64,000 bases of DNA from 21-14-0-10-47-8 sp966211795 (GTDB lineage Bacteria; Bdellovibrionota; Bdellovibrionia; Bdellovibrionales; Bdellovibrionaceae), in NCBI GenBank assembly GCA_966211795.1, contig CBIHNW010000009.1:1-64000 (forward strand), written 5' to 3'. Within the stretch, counting starts at the first letter, position 1. The number at the start of each line of letters is the position of its first letter. Below, piece by piece: positions 18,027 through 26,530 of this stretch. Made by a program: the position numbers and the translations under genes. The notes under the pieces are model-generated. The model saw nothing but the letters and a program-made list of their open reading frames with translations, was not told the DNA's origin and did no database searches.

Positions 18027-18097
18027 GAACAGAATGCAGCTCAACCATTAGAATGAGCTTTATTTCGAGTGAGAATTCTTCACCCTACAAAGGAGAA

Positions 18098-18730
18098 ATG
18101 AAAATGAAATTGTATTTTTCAACTGGTGCCTGTTCATTAGCGCCCCATATCTTGTTGAAAGCGGCCGGAGCAACGTTCGAAGCGGTCCGCATCGACATGA
18201 AAACGAAAACGACCGCCGGTGGAGAGGATTACAATAAAATCAATCCCAAGTCCCAGGTTCCGGCCCTGCAAACAATGGATGGTCAGCTGTTGACCGAAAA
18301 TGCCGTGATTCTGCAATACATCTCGGATCAATTCCCCGAGAAAAATCTGCTGCCTGCCGTTGGCTCTTGGGAGCGCTACCGCGCCAATGAATGGTTGAAT
18401 TACGTGGCGACCGAACTGCATAAGGGCATGGGTCTTCTGTTTGCGGCAGATCGTTTGGTTTCCGATAAGCAGGGCAATACCGAGCTGAAGGAAAATCAGA
18501 AAAAAGGTCTGGCGAAAAAATTCGATTACCTGTCACAACATCTGAAAGACCATCCCTTTATTTTGGGAAAACATTTTTCAGCTGTTGATGCTTATGCTTT
18601 CACCATCCTGAATTGGCATGGCTTTCTGCAAGTCGATTTGACCAAGTGGCCAGTGTTGATGGCTTACATGGAAAAAATGAAAGCTCATTCACCGGTCCAC
18701 GCGGCGATGAAGGGCGAAGGTCTGTTGTAA
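18098..18730 (+). CDS. Glutathione S-transferase family protein
   Basis: Thioredoxin-fold N-domain beginning KLYFSTGACSLAPHILLKAAG, which matches bacterial beta-class GSTs. There Cys10 and Ser11 contact glutathione. The NPKSQVPALQ cis-Pro loop and LTENAVILQYI follow. The C-terminal helical domain contains the DAYAF motif. Start ATG 18098 was chosen because CAAAGGAG precedes it. Length 210 aa. Follows the DNA glycosylase by 71 bp, so possibly part of the same electrophile-defence group. Confidence 0.92.
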   Translation: MKMKLYFSTGACSLAPHILLKAAGATFEAVRIDMKTKTTAGGEDYNKINPKSQVPALQTMDGQLLTENAVILQYISDQFPEKNLLPAVGSWERYRANEWLNYVATELHKGMGLLFAADRLVSDKQGNTELKENQKKGLAKKFDYLSQHLKDHPFILGKHFSAVDAYAFTILNWHGFLQVDLTKWPVLMAYMEKMKAHSPVHAAMKGEGLL

Positions 18731-18742
18731 GATTTAGAATGT

Positions 18743-18770
18743 CAGAGTCCGCATTGCGAAGCGGACTCTG
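18743..18770. terminator. Bidirectional terminator between GST and thiolase genes
   Basis: A perfect 10-bp GC-rich stem, CAGAGTCCGC / GCGGACTCTG, with an 8-nt loop is centred between convergent genes. GGATTTAAAA on one side and ATTCTAAATC on the other give short U-tracts in both directions. Confidence 0.7.
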
Positions 18771-18789
18771 GGATTTAAAAAGGGCGCGA

Positions 18790-20064
18790 TTATCGTTCGA
18801 TGATCGCCGCCACTCCCATGCCGCCGGCGGTACAGATTGAAATCAACCCGCGGCCGGATCCTTTTTGATCGATCATCTTCGCTAATGTCGAGACGATACG
18901 TGCTCCGGTCGCACCGAACGGGTGACCCAAAGCCACGCTTCCGCCTTTGATATTCATTTTGGAACGATCAATAGAGCCCATCGGTTTATCGCGGCCCAAT
19001 TTCTTTCGGCAGTACTCGGCATCTTCCCACGCTTTCAGGGTGCAAAGAACCTGACCGGCAAAAGCTTCGTGAATTTCGTAAAAATCAAAATCCTGTAGCG
19101 TCAGTCCATTTCGTTTCAACAGTTCTGAAACCGCCATGGTGGGCGCCATCAATAACCCTTCGCCGTGAACGTAATCCACCGCCGCCGCCTGACAATCGAT
19201 GAAATGGGCCAGCACCGGCAATCCATTTTTTTGCGCGTACTCGTCGGATGCCAGCAGCACGGCCGCGGCGCCGTCGGTCAGTGGGCTTGCATTTCCCGCC
19301 GTGATGGTTCCTTTACCCGAGAAATCAAAAGCGGGCTTCAGTTTAGACAGTTTATCCATCGAAGTGTCGGGACGAACGAAGGTGTCTTTTTGCAGGCCTT
19401 TGAATTCGATCAAAAGATCTTTATAGAAGCCAGCTTCGTAAGCGCTGGCCGCTGATTTGTGGCTCTGAAGCGCGACTTCATCTTGTTCGCGCTGCGAGAT
19501 TTTCCAGTCTTGAACCATCAGTTCACAGTGCTCGCCCATGGATTTGCCGGTGCGGGGTTCGCGAACGGCGGGAAAGCTTGGTTTCAAATCATGCGGGGTG
19601 ATCTTCAAAAGACTTAAGACTTTTTCAACCGGCGTTCCGGCTTTACGGGCGTCCAAAAGTTTCCACGAAAATTCGCGCTGAAATTCGATCGGCAGATCGC
19701 TGTTGGTGTCGACACCGCCGGCAATGCCGACTTCGATTTGGCCCAGGGCAATTTTCATGGCGAGATGATTGGTGGTCTCGAGACTGGTTCCGCAAGCCCG
19801 CTGAACATTGTAAGCTGGAGTGTCGGGGTGAAGTCCGGTGCCCAAGATGACCTCACGAGAAAGGTTCCAATCTGAAGAGTGGTTCATCACTCCGCCAAAA
19901 GCCGCATCTCCGAGGAGCTTGCCCTCGAGCTTGTACTTTTGCACAAGAGCCTGCACCACGGCCGTCATCAATTCCTGATTGGGCACCCGTGCATAGTGTC
20001 CCGAGGATTTGGTGAAAGGTGTTCTGAGGCCGCCGATGATTGCAACTTTGTGGGATGATTTCAT
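18790..20064 (-). CDS. Thiolase (acetyl-CoA acyltransferase, FadI/FadA-like)
   Basis: Performs the last step of fatty-acid beta-oxidation or the reverse condensation. The nucleophilic Cys lies in VQRACGTSLETTNH (residue about 90). His lies in EIHEAFAGQ, and the second Cys lies in ISICTAGGMG at the C-terminus. GHPFGATGAR is the glycine loop. The RACGTS wording and the 424-aa length favour the FadI/trifunctional-beta side over PhaA. The start at 20064 is set by GAAGGAGC. No hydratase/dehydrogenase partner gene is adjacent. Confidence 0.93.
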   Translation of the reverse strand: MKSSHKVAIIGGLRTPFTKSSGHYARVPNQELMTAVVQALVQKYKLEGKLLGDAAFGGVMNHSSDWNLSREVILGTGLHPDTPAYNVQRACGTSLETTNHLAMKIALGQIEVGIAGGVDTNSDLPIEFQREFSWKLLDARKAGTPVEKVLSLLKITPHDLKPSFPAVREPRTGKSMGEHCELMVQDWKISQREQDEVALQSHKSAASAYEAGFYKDLLIEFKGLQKDTFVRPDTSMDKLSKLKPAFDFSGKGTITAGNASPLTDGAAAVLLASDEYAQKNGLPVLAHFIDCQAAAVDYVHGEGLLMAPTMAVSELLKRNGLTLQDFDFYEIHEAFAGQVLCTLKAWEDAEYCRKKLGRDKPMGSIDRSKMNIKGGSVALGHPFGATGARIVSTLAKMIDQKGSGRGLISICTAGGMGVAAIIER

Positions 20065-20497
20065 AGTGAAGCTCCTTCGCCTGATAGCTTGATCCAAGGA
20101 TGGCACCGGCAGGTCGGTCGGGGCAAGGACATCCGTTAACGCGCTGACAATCCGTCGCGGCAAGCTCGGCCTTGCTGCTGAAATAGTTTGAATTCAGTTT
20201 GGCAGTGACGTTTTTGCGCTCTGAGAACTGTACTGCTTCAGCTGAAATGCATTCTGTGTTGATTGATGTGGACAATTTGAAACACGAAAAGCAGTTTTAC
20301 GTTAAAGACTGTCAATTACCGCCGGCGGAGCTAAATACTTTTAGCGCTTGCGAAGAGTTCGCGACATCGCTGAAAAATCAACACAGACGAGCCGATCAGC
20401 GATATACTGAGTGAGTTCTCAGGGGAAAATTCAAGTTCACACTCACGTTGATGTTACAGTTCAGGGAAAGCTTTTAGACGAGAACTCAAGTTGCGCT
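20065..20497. other. 433-bp gap without a convincing gene
   Basis: It lies between the thiolase start and the radical SAM gene's stop, both on the minus strand. I see no good coding frame or RNA. A distant inverted repeat, TGAGTTCTC (20412-20420) and GAGAACTCA (20480-20488), is separated by 59 nt. AGTTTGAATTCAGTTTG near 20186 contains an 8-bp palindrome that could belong to the thiolase promoter region. Confidence 0.5.
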
Positions 20498-22060
20498 TCA
20501 TGTTGCCACTTTCCCTTCCCCACCCTCTTCTTTCAAATGCAATCGTTGTCTTTTTGGAATGTGCGCACCGAGAGAGTGAGGGGCAGGCCGCGGGCCTGCT
20601 TTTTCTTCTAACGTTCTTAAGAATTTTGGCAGCGGGCCGGGGCGTCCGCGTTCATAGTCTTTGGCCAAAGAGGTCTTCAGGTCCCAGCTTTTTGCTTCAA
20701 AAAAGGCCAGCAGGGATTCGAACAGCTTCAACAAGTGGATCGAGTGCGCGGTTTCGTGCCGTTGATTTAAAAAGTCCGTCAGCTCCCAATAAAAATTGAA
20801 GAGCGATCCCGCCGTTTGTTCGCAGTGTTGGCGAATCTGCAAAGCCGTGTCCTGAAAATTACCGCTATTGGCGATGAGATCCCAGTATTTTGAAAATTTC
20901 TGAAATTTTAAAATCGTTTCGGCAGGCATGGTCTTATTTTTCAGGATCTGAAAAGGTGGTTGAACATCATACACCATTTCCCATTCGCGGTCGTGGCGAA
21001 TGATCGGCGTGCCTTTCAATCGCTTGAGAATTCCCACTTGGATTTCGTCGGGTTTCAAAGTCGCCAACTGGTCAAAGCCCATGGCGAAACTTTCGAGCGT
21101 CTCGCCAGGCAGACCCGCAATCAGATCAACGTGCGTGTGCACCCCGGTGTGTTCGCGCAAATAGTTTAAATTCTCGCGAACTTTTTGGTAATCTTGGCGA
21201 CGACTGACCAAAGCGGCGACCGCCGGATTCCAGGTCTGCACGCCGATTTCAAATTGCAGGCTGCCGGCAGGAAATTGCCGAATCAAGACCTTGAGTTCTT
21301 CGGGCAATCGATCCGGCACCATTTCGAAATGCAGAAACAGCCCAAGCTGAATTCGGTCCAGAAAAAATTGAAGAATCTTGGTGCTGATGCTGGGACTGAG
21401 GTTAAAGGTGCGATCAATAAATTTAAACTGGCGCGTGCCGCTTTCGATTAATTTTTCGAGATCCCCCAGAAAAGAGTCCAATGGGAAGTTGCGCACGGAC
21501 TTGTCTAAAGAAGACAGACAGTATTCGCATTTATAGGGACAGCCCCGCGAAGCTTCAACGTAGACGATTCGATTCTGGATGTCATTGGTATCGTAAAGAC
21601 CGTAAGGGGAAACAATTTGAGAAATCTCTGGCAGCGGACCCGAAATGATTTTCTGTTCCGGCCGTTTCTGTTCGCCCAAAACCTGGTGGCAAAAATCGCG
21701 AAATAAGAAATCCGCTTCGCCGCAGATGACATGATCGGCAAGCTGGCAGATTTTTTGTGAAGCCGTTTCAAAGCTGACTTCGGGGCCGCCAAGCACCACC
21801 AGAATTTCGGGATGCTGTGCTTTCAAAATTTCGACCACGGGTCGGGTCTGTTCGGTGTTCCAGATGTAAACACCAAAGCCAATGATCTTTGGATTGTCGG
21901 CAACCAAGGCCGCCACGATTTCGGCGGCAGGTTTATGAATCGTGAATTCCTGAATGCGCGCGCGGGATTTGTAATCTCCCAAATTGGCGTGCAAGTAGCG
22001 CAGGCCAAAAGCCGTGTGTTTATAGCTCGAGTTCAATGTTGTCAGGATGATATCGGTCAC
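20498..22060 (-). CDS. B12-binding-domain radical SAM protein
   Basis: N-terminal cobalamin-binding-like Rossmann domain (residues 1-130), then the radical SAM cluster motif CPYKCEYC in EASRGCPYKCEYCLSS, then a C-terminal helical extension of about 150 residues (DUF4080-like). The cobalamin-type DxHxxG motif is not obvious, so the domain may not bind B12. The start is uncertain: GTG 22060 has AGAAGA upstream, and a TTG six codons earlier lies in frame. It follows yjbQ by 26 bp on the same strand. Product unknown; relatives do methylations and ring chemistry. Confidence 0.88.
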   Translation of the reverse strand: MTDIILTTLNSSYKHTAFGLRYLHANLGDYKSRARIQEFTIHKPAAEIVAALVADNPKIIGFGVYIWNTEQTRPVVEILKAQHPEILVVLGGPEVSFETASQKICQLADHVICGEADFLFRDFCHQVLGEQKRPEQKIISGPLPEISQIVSPYGLYDTNDIQNRIVYVEASRGCPYKCEYCLSSLDKSVRNFPLDSFLGDLEKLIESGTRQFKFIDRTFNLSPSISTKILQFFLDRIQLGLFLHFEMVPDRLPEELKVLIRQFPAGSLQFEIGVQTWNPAVAALVSRRQDYQKVRENLNYLREHTGVHTHVDLIAGLPGETLESFAMGFDQLATLKPDEIQVGILKRLKGTPIIRHDREWEMVYDVQPPFQILKNKTMPAETILKFQKFSKYWDLIANSGNFQDTALQIRQHCEQTAGSLFNFYWELTDFLNQRHETAHSIHLLKLFESLLAFFEAKSWDLKTSLAKDYERGRPGPLPKFLRTLEEKAGPRPAPHSLGAHIPKRQRLHLKEEGGEGKVAT

Positions 22061-22086
22061 GGAATTGTCTTCTGGCAAAGGCCGTT

Positions 22087-22506
22087 TTATTCGCCGATGA
22101 TCTTTACCAGGATTCTTTTCTCGCGTCGACCGTCGAATTCACCGTAAAAAATTTGCTCCCAGGTGCCAAAATCCAGTTGTCCTTTGGTGATGGCCACGAC
22201 CACCTCTCGACCCATGATTTGCCTCTTGATATGGGCGTCGGCATTGTCTTCGCCGGTGTCATTGTGACTGTATTGCTTAATAGGTGCGTGCGGGGCTAAT
22301 TTTTCGAGCCAAACCTTGAAATCATGATGCAAGCCGGACTCGTCATCGTTGATGAAAACCGAAGAAGAGATGTGCATGGAATTGACAAGACACAAACCTT
22401 CTTGGATACCGCTCGACTGAAGCGCCTGCTCCACCTGAGGTGTCAGATTCAAAAAACCGAATCGTTCTGGATGATGGATCTTGATGATTTGGCGATATGA
22501 TTTCAT
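22087..22506 (-). CDS. yjbQ: YjbQ family protein (UPF0047)
   Basis: A small trimeric-barrel protein of the UPF0047 family, also called secondary thiamine-phosphate synthase. Conserved landmarks are GLCLVNSMHISSSVFINDDE, HNDTGEDNADAHIKRQIMG and the C-terminal GTWEQIFYGEFDGRREKRI. At 139 aa it is full length. No Shine-Dalgarno is visible before the ATG at 22506, which lies only 13 bp from the divergent deaminase start, so its promoter must lie inside that gene or start elsewhere. Confidence 0.92.
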   Translation of the reverse strand: MKSYRQIIKIHHPERFGFLNLTPQVEQALQSSGIQEGLCLVNSMHISSSVFINDDESGLHHDFKVWLEKLAPHAPIKQYSHNDTGEDNADAHIKRQIMGREVVVAITKGQLDFGTWEQIFYGEFDGRREKRILVKIIGE

Positions 22507-22519
22507 AGTTAAGAGAAGT

Positions 22520-23350
22520 ATGAAAGAACCGCACTTAGCCATTCAAGAAAAGATTGCCGAGCAAGTCGCCTTTGACCTGCAACGGCAGTTTGGACCCGAC
22601 TTTCAATATGCTTGGGTCGTCCATCAAAGTCGTCTGTACTTCGCTCGCTGTCCCAAAGACATTTCGGGGCCGACCTGCGCAACGACGAAGCTGATCCAAT
22701 TTTTATTCGACGAATTCGTCGATCAATCCTTTTTCATTCTTCGCAACCGAATTTTCACCACGGAAAAATTAAATTCGATGTCCGAGGGCATGGTGCAGTT
22801 GGCGGCAAAGCGGGCGACGGGTGGCGTGCAACCTCGAGATCATCTGGCGGAAGTCCCGAAAGAGATGCTCGAGATGGGTTCCAAGGATCAGCATTTTTTC
22901 AAATCGCGGTTCGATGACAAAGTCGATTGGAAAGCGCCCGAGTGGGTGCACGATGCGATCGAAGCACAGTACTATTTGCAAGATCTGGTGACCCAGATTC
23001 CGCGCGGCCAGGTCCTGCACGATTTCAATCGGCCGATTGCCGTTTTGATCTGCGCTCCTAGCGGTAAGCTATTGTCGTGGGCGATCAATAACAATTCGAA
23101 GAACAAAACTTTACATGCCGAGGTTTCGGCGGTGCTTAAATACTTTGAAACCTTTGGGCAAAAATTGCCGAAACAGGCGCGCATTTACGTGTCGATGAAG
23201 CCATGTCGCATGTGTGCGGGAATGATTGTCGAAATGGCGGAAGATCCCGACAGCCTTCGGGTTGTCTATTTCCAAGATGATCCCGGCCCTTTAGCGCAGA
23301 ACACAGAGCTTGAAAAACGAAAATTGCTCCAGCACTATCAGCTGGGATGA
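22520..23350 (+). CDS. Bd3614-like nucleoside/nucleotide deaminase
   Basis: The C-terminal half is a cytidine-deaminase-fold domain. Its zinc ligands are His and catalytic Glu in LHAEVSAVLKYFE, and the Cys pair in MKPCRMCAGMIVEMA. The N-terminal 130 residues (ending near the KRATGGVQPRDHLAEVP segment) match the separate N-terminal domain that defines the Bd3614 group named from B. bacteriovorus. Comparative work placed this group near toxin and tRNA-editing deaminases; the substrate is not known. No signal peptide is present. Start 22520 has AAGAGAAG; in-frame TTG and ATG starts lie up to 39 bp upstream. It overlaps the thioesterase gene by ATGA. Confidence 0.85.
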   Translation: MKEPHLAIQEKIAEQVAFDLQRQFGPDFQYAWVVHQSRLYFARCPKDISGPTCATTKLIQFLFDEFVDQSFFILRNRIFTTEKLNSMSEGMVQLAAKRATGGVQPRDHLAEVPKEMLEMGSKDQHFFKSRFDDKVDWKAPEWVHDAIEAQYYLQDLVTQIPRGQVLHDFNRPIAVLICAPSGKLLSWAINNNSKNKTLHAEVSAVLKYFETFGQKLPKQARIYVSMKPCRMCAGMIVEMAEDPDSLRVVYFQDDPGPLAQNTELEKRKLLQHYQLG

Positions 23351-23796
23351 TCGCACACGAATTAGAAGAAACATTGAAAAAAGATATTCCCATCGCAGCG
23401 GAAATGGGAATTCAGGATCTGCAGATTCAGGATTATAAACTGACTCTGAAGCTTCCGCTTTCACCCAATATCAATCACAAGCAGACCATGTTTGGCGGCA
23501 GCCTTTATGCGGCCGGAGCACTGGCTTGTTATGGGCTTTTTCTGGCGGGGCTGCGCGGGCAATCCATTCTGACCAATGATATCGTGATCTCCGAAGGCGG
23601 CATGAAATACATGGCGCCGGTCGATCGGGATGCGATCATTCAGGCACAGTGGAATTCAGAAGCCGAGATGAAAAAGTTTTTTCAAAGTCTGAAAGCCAAA
23701 AGCAAGGCCCGCGTCTTGATGCGGGCCCAGGTGTTGCTCGGTGATCAGGTCTGTGCCGAATTTTCAGGGCACTTTGTCGCTCAGCTCAAAGGCTGA
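23347..23796 (+). CDS. YiiD C-terminal-type hotdog thioesterase
   Basis: A single hotdog domain resembling the C-terminal thioesterase half of E. coli YiiD. LSPNINHKQTMFGGSLYAAGALACYG is the central helix with the family Asn/His/Gly pattern, and SEGGMKYMAPVDRDAIIQAQW follows. Stand-alone 149-aa versions are common. It begins in a 4-bp ATGA overlap with the deaminase gene, so the two are translationally coupled. Substrate unknown. The last 16 bp overlap the opposing cysK gene. Confidence 0.85.
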   Translation: MIAHELEETLKKDIPIAAEMGIQDLQIQDYKLTLKLPLSPNINHKQTMFGGSLYAAGALACYGLFLAGLRGQSILTNDIVISEGGMKYMAPVDRDAIIQAQWNSEAEMKKFFQSLKAKSKARVLMRAQVLLGDQVCAEFSGHFVAQLKG

Positions 23797-24785
23797 TTCG
23801 GAATCTTCGATAGATAGGACTCGTCAATCGTTTCGAGCGGCAGCGACATCGCTTCATTTCGCTCTTTTTCGCAAAGAACGGTCGAGAGATATCTTTCGGT
23901 CGAGCTGGGAATCACGCAGACAATGATCTTTCCTTTGTTTTCGGGTTTTGCGGCGATTCGCAAAGCGATGGCGATGGCCGCACCCGAGCTGATGCCAACC
24001 GGGATGCCCTCTTCGCGAATCACTTTCTTCGCCATGGCAACGGATTCTTCACTCGAGATTTTCTCGACGGCGTCGATCATTTTTTGGTCTAAGACCGGCG
24101 GGATGAATCCGGCGCCCAAGCCTTGAATTTTATGCGGGCCTGGCTTTTCACCGCTCAAGACGGCGCTTTCCGAAGGTTCGATCGCGATCATTTGCACCGA
24201 AGGCTTTTTGGATTTTAAAACTTGTCCCACGCCGGTCAGGGTGCCACCGGTGCCAACACCCGAGACGACGATGTCGACTTTGCCGTCGGTATCGTGCCAG
24301 ATTTCCAGCGCCGTGGTCTCGCGGTGAATTTCGGGATTGTCCGGATTTTCAAACTGTCGTGCGAGAAAATAATTTCGATCTTTTTCCGCAAGCTCCATGG
24401 ATTTGGCGATCGCGCCCTTCATGCCCATGGCGCCCGGGGTGAGCAAAAGTTTGGCTCCCAACATCAACAACAGTGTTCTTCGCTCTTGAGACATCGTCTC
24501 GGGCATCACGAGCGTCAGGGGATATCCTTTCGAGGCGCAAACAAAAGCCAGAGCGATGCCGGTGTTTCCACTGGTGGGCTCTAAGACGGTCATGCCCTTT
24601 TTCAAGCGACCGGTGATTTCCGCGCGCTCGATCATGTTCAAACCAATACGGTCTTTCACCGAGCTCAGGGGATTGAAAAATTCCAGCTTCAGTAAAATTT
24701 TGGCGGGCAAATCTTTGCCGATTCGTTGCATTTCGACCAAGGGTGTTTGGCCGATTGTTTTGGTGATGTCTGAATATGTTTTCAT
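23781..24785 (-). CDS. cysK: Cysteine synthase A (O-acetylserine sulfhydrylase)
   Basis: A PLP enzyme making cysteine from O-acetylserine and sulfide. The Schiff-base Lys lies in NPLSSVKDRIG (about residue 44). TSGNTGIAL is the substrate loop. GTGGTLTGVGQVL is the PLP phosphate loop, and EGIPVGISSGAA comes later. The start at 24785 gives the family-typical MKTYSDITKTIGQTPL; the longer frame adds 16 uncharacteristic residues. Length 334 aa. Convergent overlap of 16 bp with the thioesterase gene. Confidence 0.95.
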   Translation of the reverse strand: MKTYSDITKTIGQTPLVEMQRIGKDLPAKILLKLEFFNPLSSVKDRIGLNMIERAEITGRLKKGMTVLEPTSGNTGIALAFVCASKGYPLTLVMPETMSQERRTLLLMLGAKLLLTPGAMGMKGAIAKSMELAEKDRNYFLARQFENPDNPEIHRETTALEIWHDTDGKVDIVVSGVGTGGTLTGVGQVLKSKKPSVQMIAIEPSESAVLSGEKPGPHKIQGLGAGFIPPVLDQKMIDAVEKISSEESVAMAKKVIREEGIPVGISSGAAIAIALRIAAKPENKGKIIVCVIPSSTERYLSTVLCEKERNEAMSLPLETIDESYLSKIPNQPLS

Positions 24786-24804
24786 GATGTCAGAAACCTC
24801 TCTT

Positions 24805-25713
24805 TCAAGAGAGATTCTGAACCAACTGATCAAATCGGAGGAGTCCTAACTCGGTACATCTCGATTGCCACTGTGGGTTGCGAGGAAAAAATGTCTCGAG
24901 CATTTGCTCGGGATCTTTGCGAATCAAAGCTTTCAACACTTTTGTCGATGAATATGTGCCAAACTCTTGGAAAACATGGGAGCACTTCCAACGCTTTTTC
25001 AAAAGCTGCGAAACGGGACCTTCCGCACGGTAAGCCCCTTTGGTTCGTCCCGGCCAAACCAATGGTGATTGGAAAGCAGCCTTGAAGAAAGCTTCTTCAG
25101 CCTCGCTTTCAAAACCGTCGACGATCAATGACTCTGCTCCCATTTTTCCAAGGCCTGAATGCACGTCTAAGACAAAGAGCTCGGCATCGGGCGCAATCAG
25201 GGACTCTAAAGTTTGCCGCAATGAAATCAGCTCGGGCTGCAGTTCGTGGCCCGCAAAAAATAATGAGTGGGGATCTTCGGTTTGTCCACCGGCTGCACTG
25301 ATAGACGCGTGTTGCAGCCCTTTGCGAAAGACCAGCGCCGCAATGGGGCCGGCATCCAAATAGTTGCCGGTCTCAAAAAAGGCTTTGAATATTTTGAAAT
25401 CTGGATTTTCGATCTGGTACCTTGGCAGTGAGTTTCGATTTAAATCCACGTTGTTCTGATTGGTTCGTAAATTGTTCGCTTTGCCAAAGGGATTTACGAC
25501 ATGCACGACGACGACTTGAAATGGGAGATTGGACAAAGACTTCTTTAAAATCTCTTGCTGGATCATGGACCCGACATAGCCTTCAACGCCGTGAACGCCG
25601 CTGATGTGAACCAAACACTTTTTCTTTTTCTCTTTCGAGTAAAAGTAGTCCGTCGTTCCACCGGCATGGGTGATTGACACATGTTGAAGATCGGTTTGCG
25701 GAAACATAGCCAA
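24805..25713 (-). CDS. DUF2817 (M14-like) peptidase-family protein
   Basis: Resembles the DUF2817 family related to M14 zinc carboxypeptidases. SGVHGVEGYVGS supplies the His and Glu zinc-ligand pair. VNPFGKANNLRTNQNNVDLNRN carries the substrate-binding Arg/Asn region. DVHSGLG provides the later His, and a C-terminal EFGTY supplies the catalytic-Glu candidate. No signal peptide is seen, so it may be cytoplasmic. 302 aa. It lies 19 bp upstream of cysK on the same strand and may be co-transcribed. The ribosome-binding site is weak; the start could be the ATG at 25707. Confidence 0.85.
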   Translation of the reverse strand: MAMFPQTDLQHVSITHAGGTTDYFYSKEKKKKCLVHISGVHGVEGYVGSMIQQEILKKSLSNLPFQVVVVHVVNPFGKANNLRTNQNNVDLNRNSLPRYQIENPDFKIFKAFFETGNYLDAGPIAALVFRKGLQHASISAAGGQTEDPHSLFFAGHELQPELISLRQTLESLIAPDAELFVLDVHSGLGKMGAESLIVDGFESEAEEAFFKAAFQSPLVWPGRTKGAYRAEGPVSQLLKKRWKCSHVFQEFGTYSSTKVLKALIRKDPEQMLETFFPRNPQWQSRCTELGLLRFDQLVQNLS

Positions 25714-25904
25714 ATGATATGCCGAGAGAAGCTCAGAAAAAAGCGATGTTTTTAGAAAGAGAAATCAATCAGCCAAAAAGAATGCAGGAAATCAAATGTG
25801 GCTGCGGTGTTCCGGGTGAAGCTCAACCTCAGGCAGAATAAACTTGGACCGGTTGCCCCTAAAATTGAATTTGGACTTTGCAAAAGGAAGTGCAGACTGA
25901 GGGC

Positions 25905-25934
25905 AGAAAAACGACGTCTCGTGGGAGACGTCGT
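25905..25934 (-). terminator. Terminator after the FN3-like secreted protein gene
   Basis: A perfect 10-bp stem ACGACGTCTC / GAGACGTCGT with a 4-nt loop, 13 bp after the stop on the minus strand, ends in TTTTT. The match to a factor-independent terminator is clear. Confidence 0.85.
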
Positions 25935-25946
25935 GAGAGCTGAAAT

Positions 25947-26411
25947 CTATTTCACTGCGAATGAGGACATGTTGGCGAAGCTCGAAGTCCAGCCAGCATC
26001 AGCAGCTGTGTTCCAAGCGTAAACGCGCCAGAAATAATGCAGGCCTGGTTTCAAATCTGAAACTTGTATTGAAGTCTCTTTCACAAAATCTTTTGTCGGG
26101 CCTTCAACCAACCATTTGAAATTTGGATCGGTTGCGACCTGCACGCGATAAGACTCGGCACCCGGAACGGCTTTCCATTTCAATGTCACCGAAGTTCCGG
26201 TCACGGTTGAAAGCGCTTTGGGCTCAAGCAATTCGACCATCGGCAAACGAGTGGCTTTGCTTTTGTCGGCTTGCTTTTTAGGGAAAAAATCAGGCTTCTC
26301 GTGATTTTCTTCGGTCATGTGTTTGGGCTCTTCTTTTGGCTCTTCGGCACGAACGTGAAGGCCAACAACCAGGAATCCGAGCACAAAAAGGAGGTTTTTG
26401 AACGTTGTCAT
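25947..26411 (-). CDS. Secreted protein with a fibronectin type III-like domain
   Basis: Signal peptide of about 22 residues (cleavage near VRA-EE), a Lys/Glu/Pro-rich spacer to about residue 55, then one FN3-like beta-sandwich. VTLKWKAVPGAESYRVQVATD and LKPGLHYFWRVYAWN are the typical Trp and Tyr strands. Such single-domain proteins are often periplasmic or surface binding modules. ATG with GAAAGGAATG upstream. Single-gene transcript closed by its own terminator. Confidence 0.8.
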   Translation of the reverse strand: MTTFKNLLFVLGFLVVGLHVRAEEPKEEPKHMTEENHEKPDFFPKKQADKSKATRLPMVELLEPKALSTVTGTSVTLKWKAVPGAESYRVQVATDPNFKWLVEGPTKDFVKETSIQVSDLKPGLHYFWRVYAWNTAADAGWTSSFANMSSFAVK

Positions 26412-26489
26412 GGATTACATTCCTTTCAATGATTTCAAGCCCTTAAATTAGGGGAGGCGGGGGAAAATCTCAATCGGAAAGAGCTTCCC

Positions 26490-26518
26490 TTGTGCCGGTT
26501 TATAAGCCGTGTTACAAC
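26490..26518 (+). promoter_or_regulatory. Likely rnpB promoter
   Basis: TTGTGC (26490-26495) and TACAAC (26513-26518) are separated by 17 bp and placed correctly for a transcript beginning near 26525-26531. Neither hexamer is perfect. The placement in front of a stable RNA makes the assignment reasonable. Confidence 0.5.
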
Positions 26519-26530
26519 CCAGAGCAATTC

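Noticed and set aside
20412..20488. Riboswitch or terminator from TGAGTTCTC/GAGAACTCA
   Set aside because: The arms are 59 nt apart with no internal structure or U-tract; probably chance.
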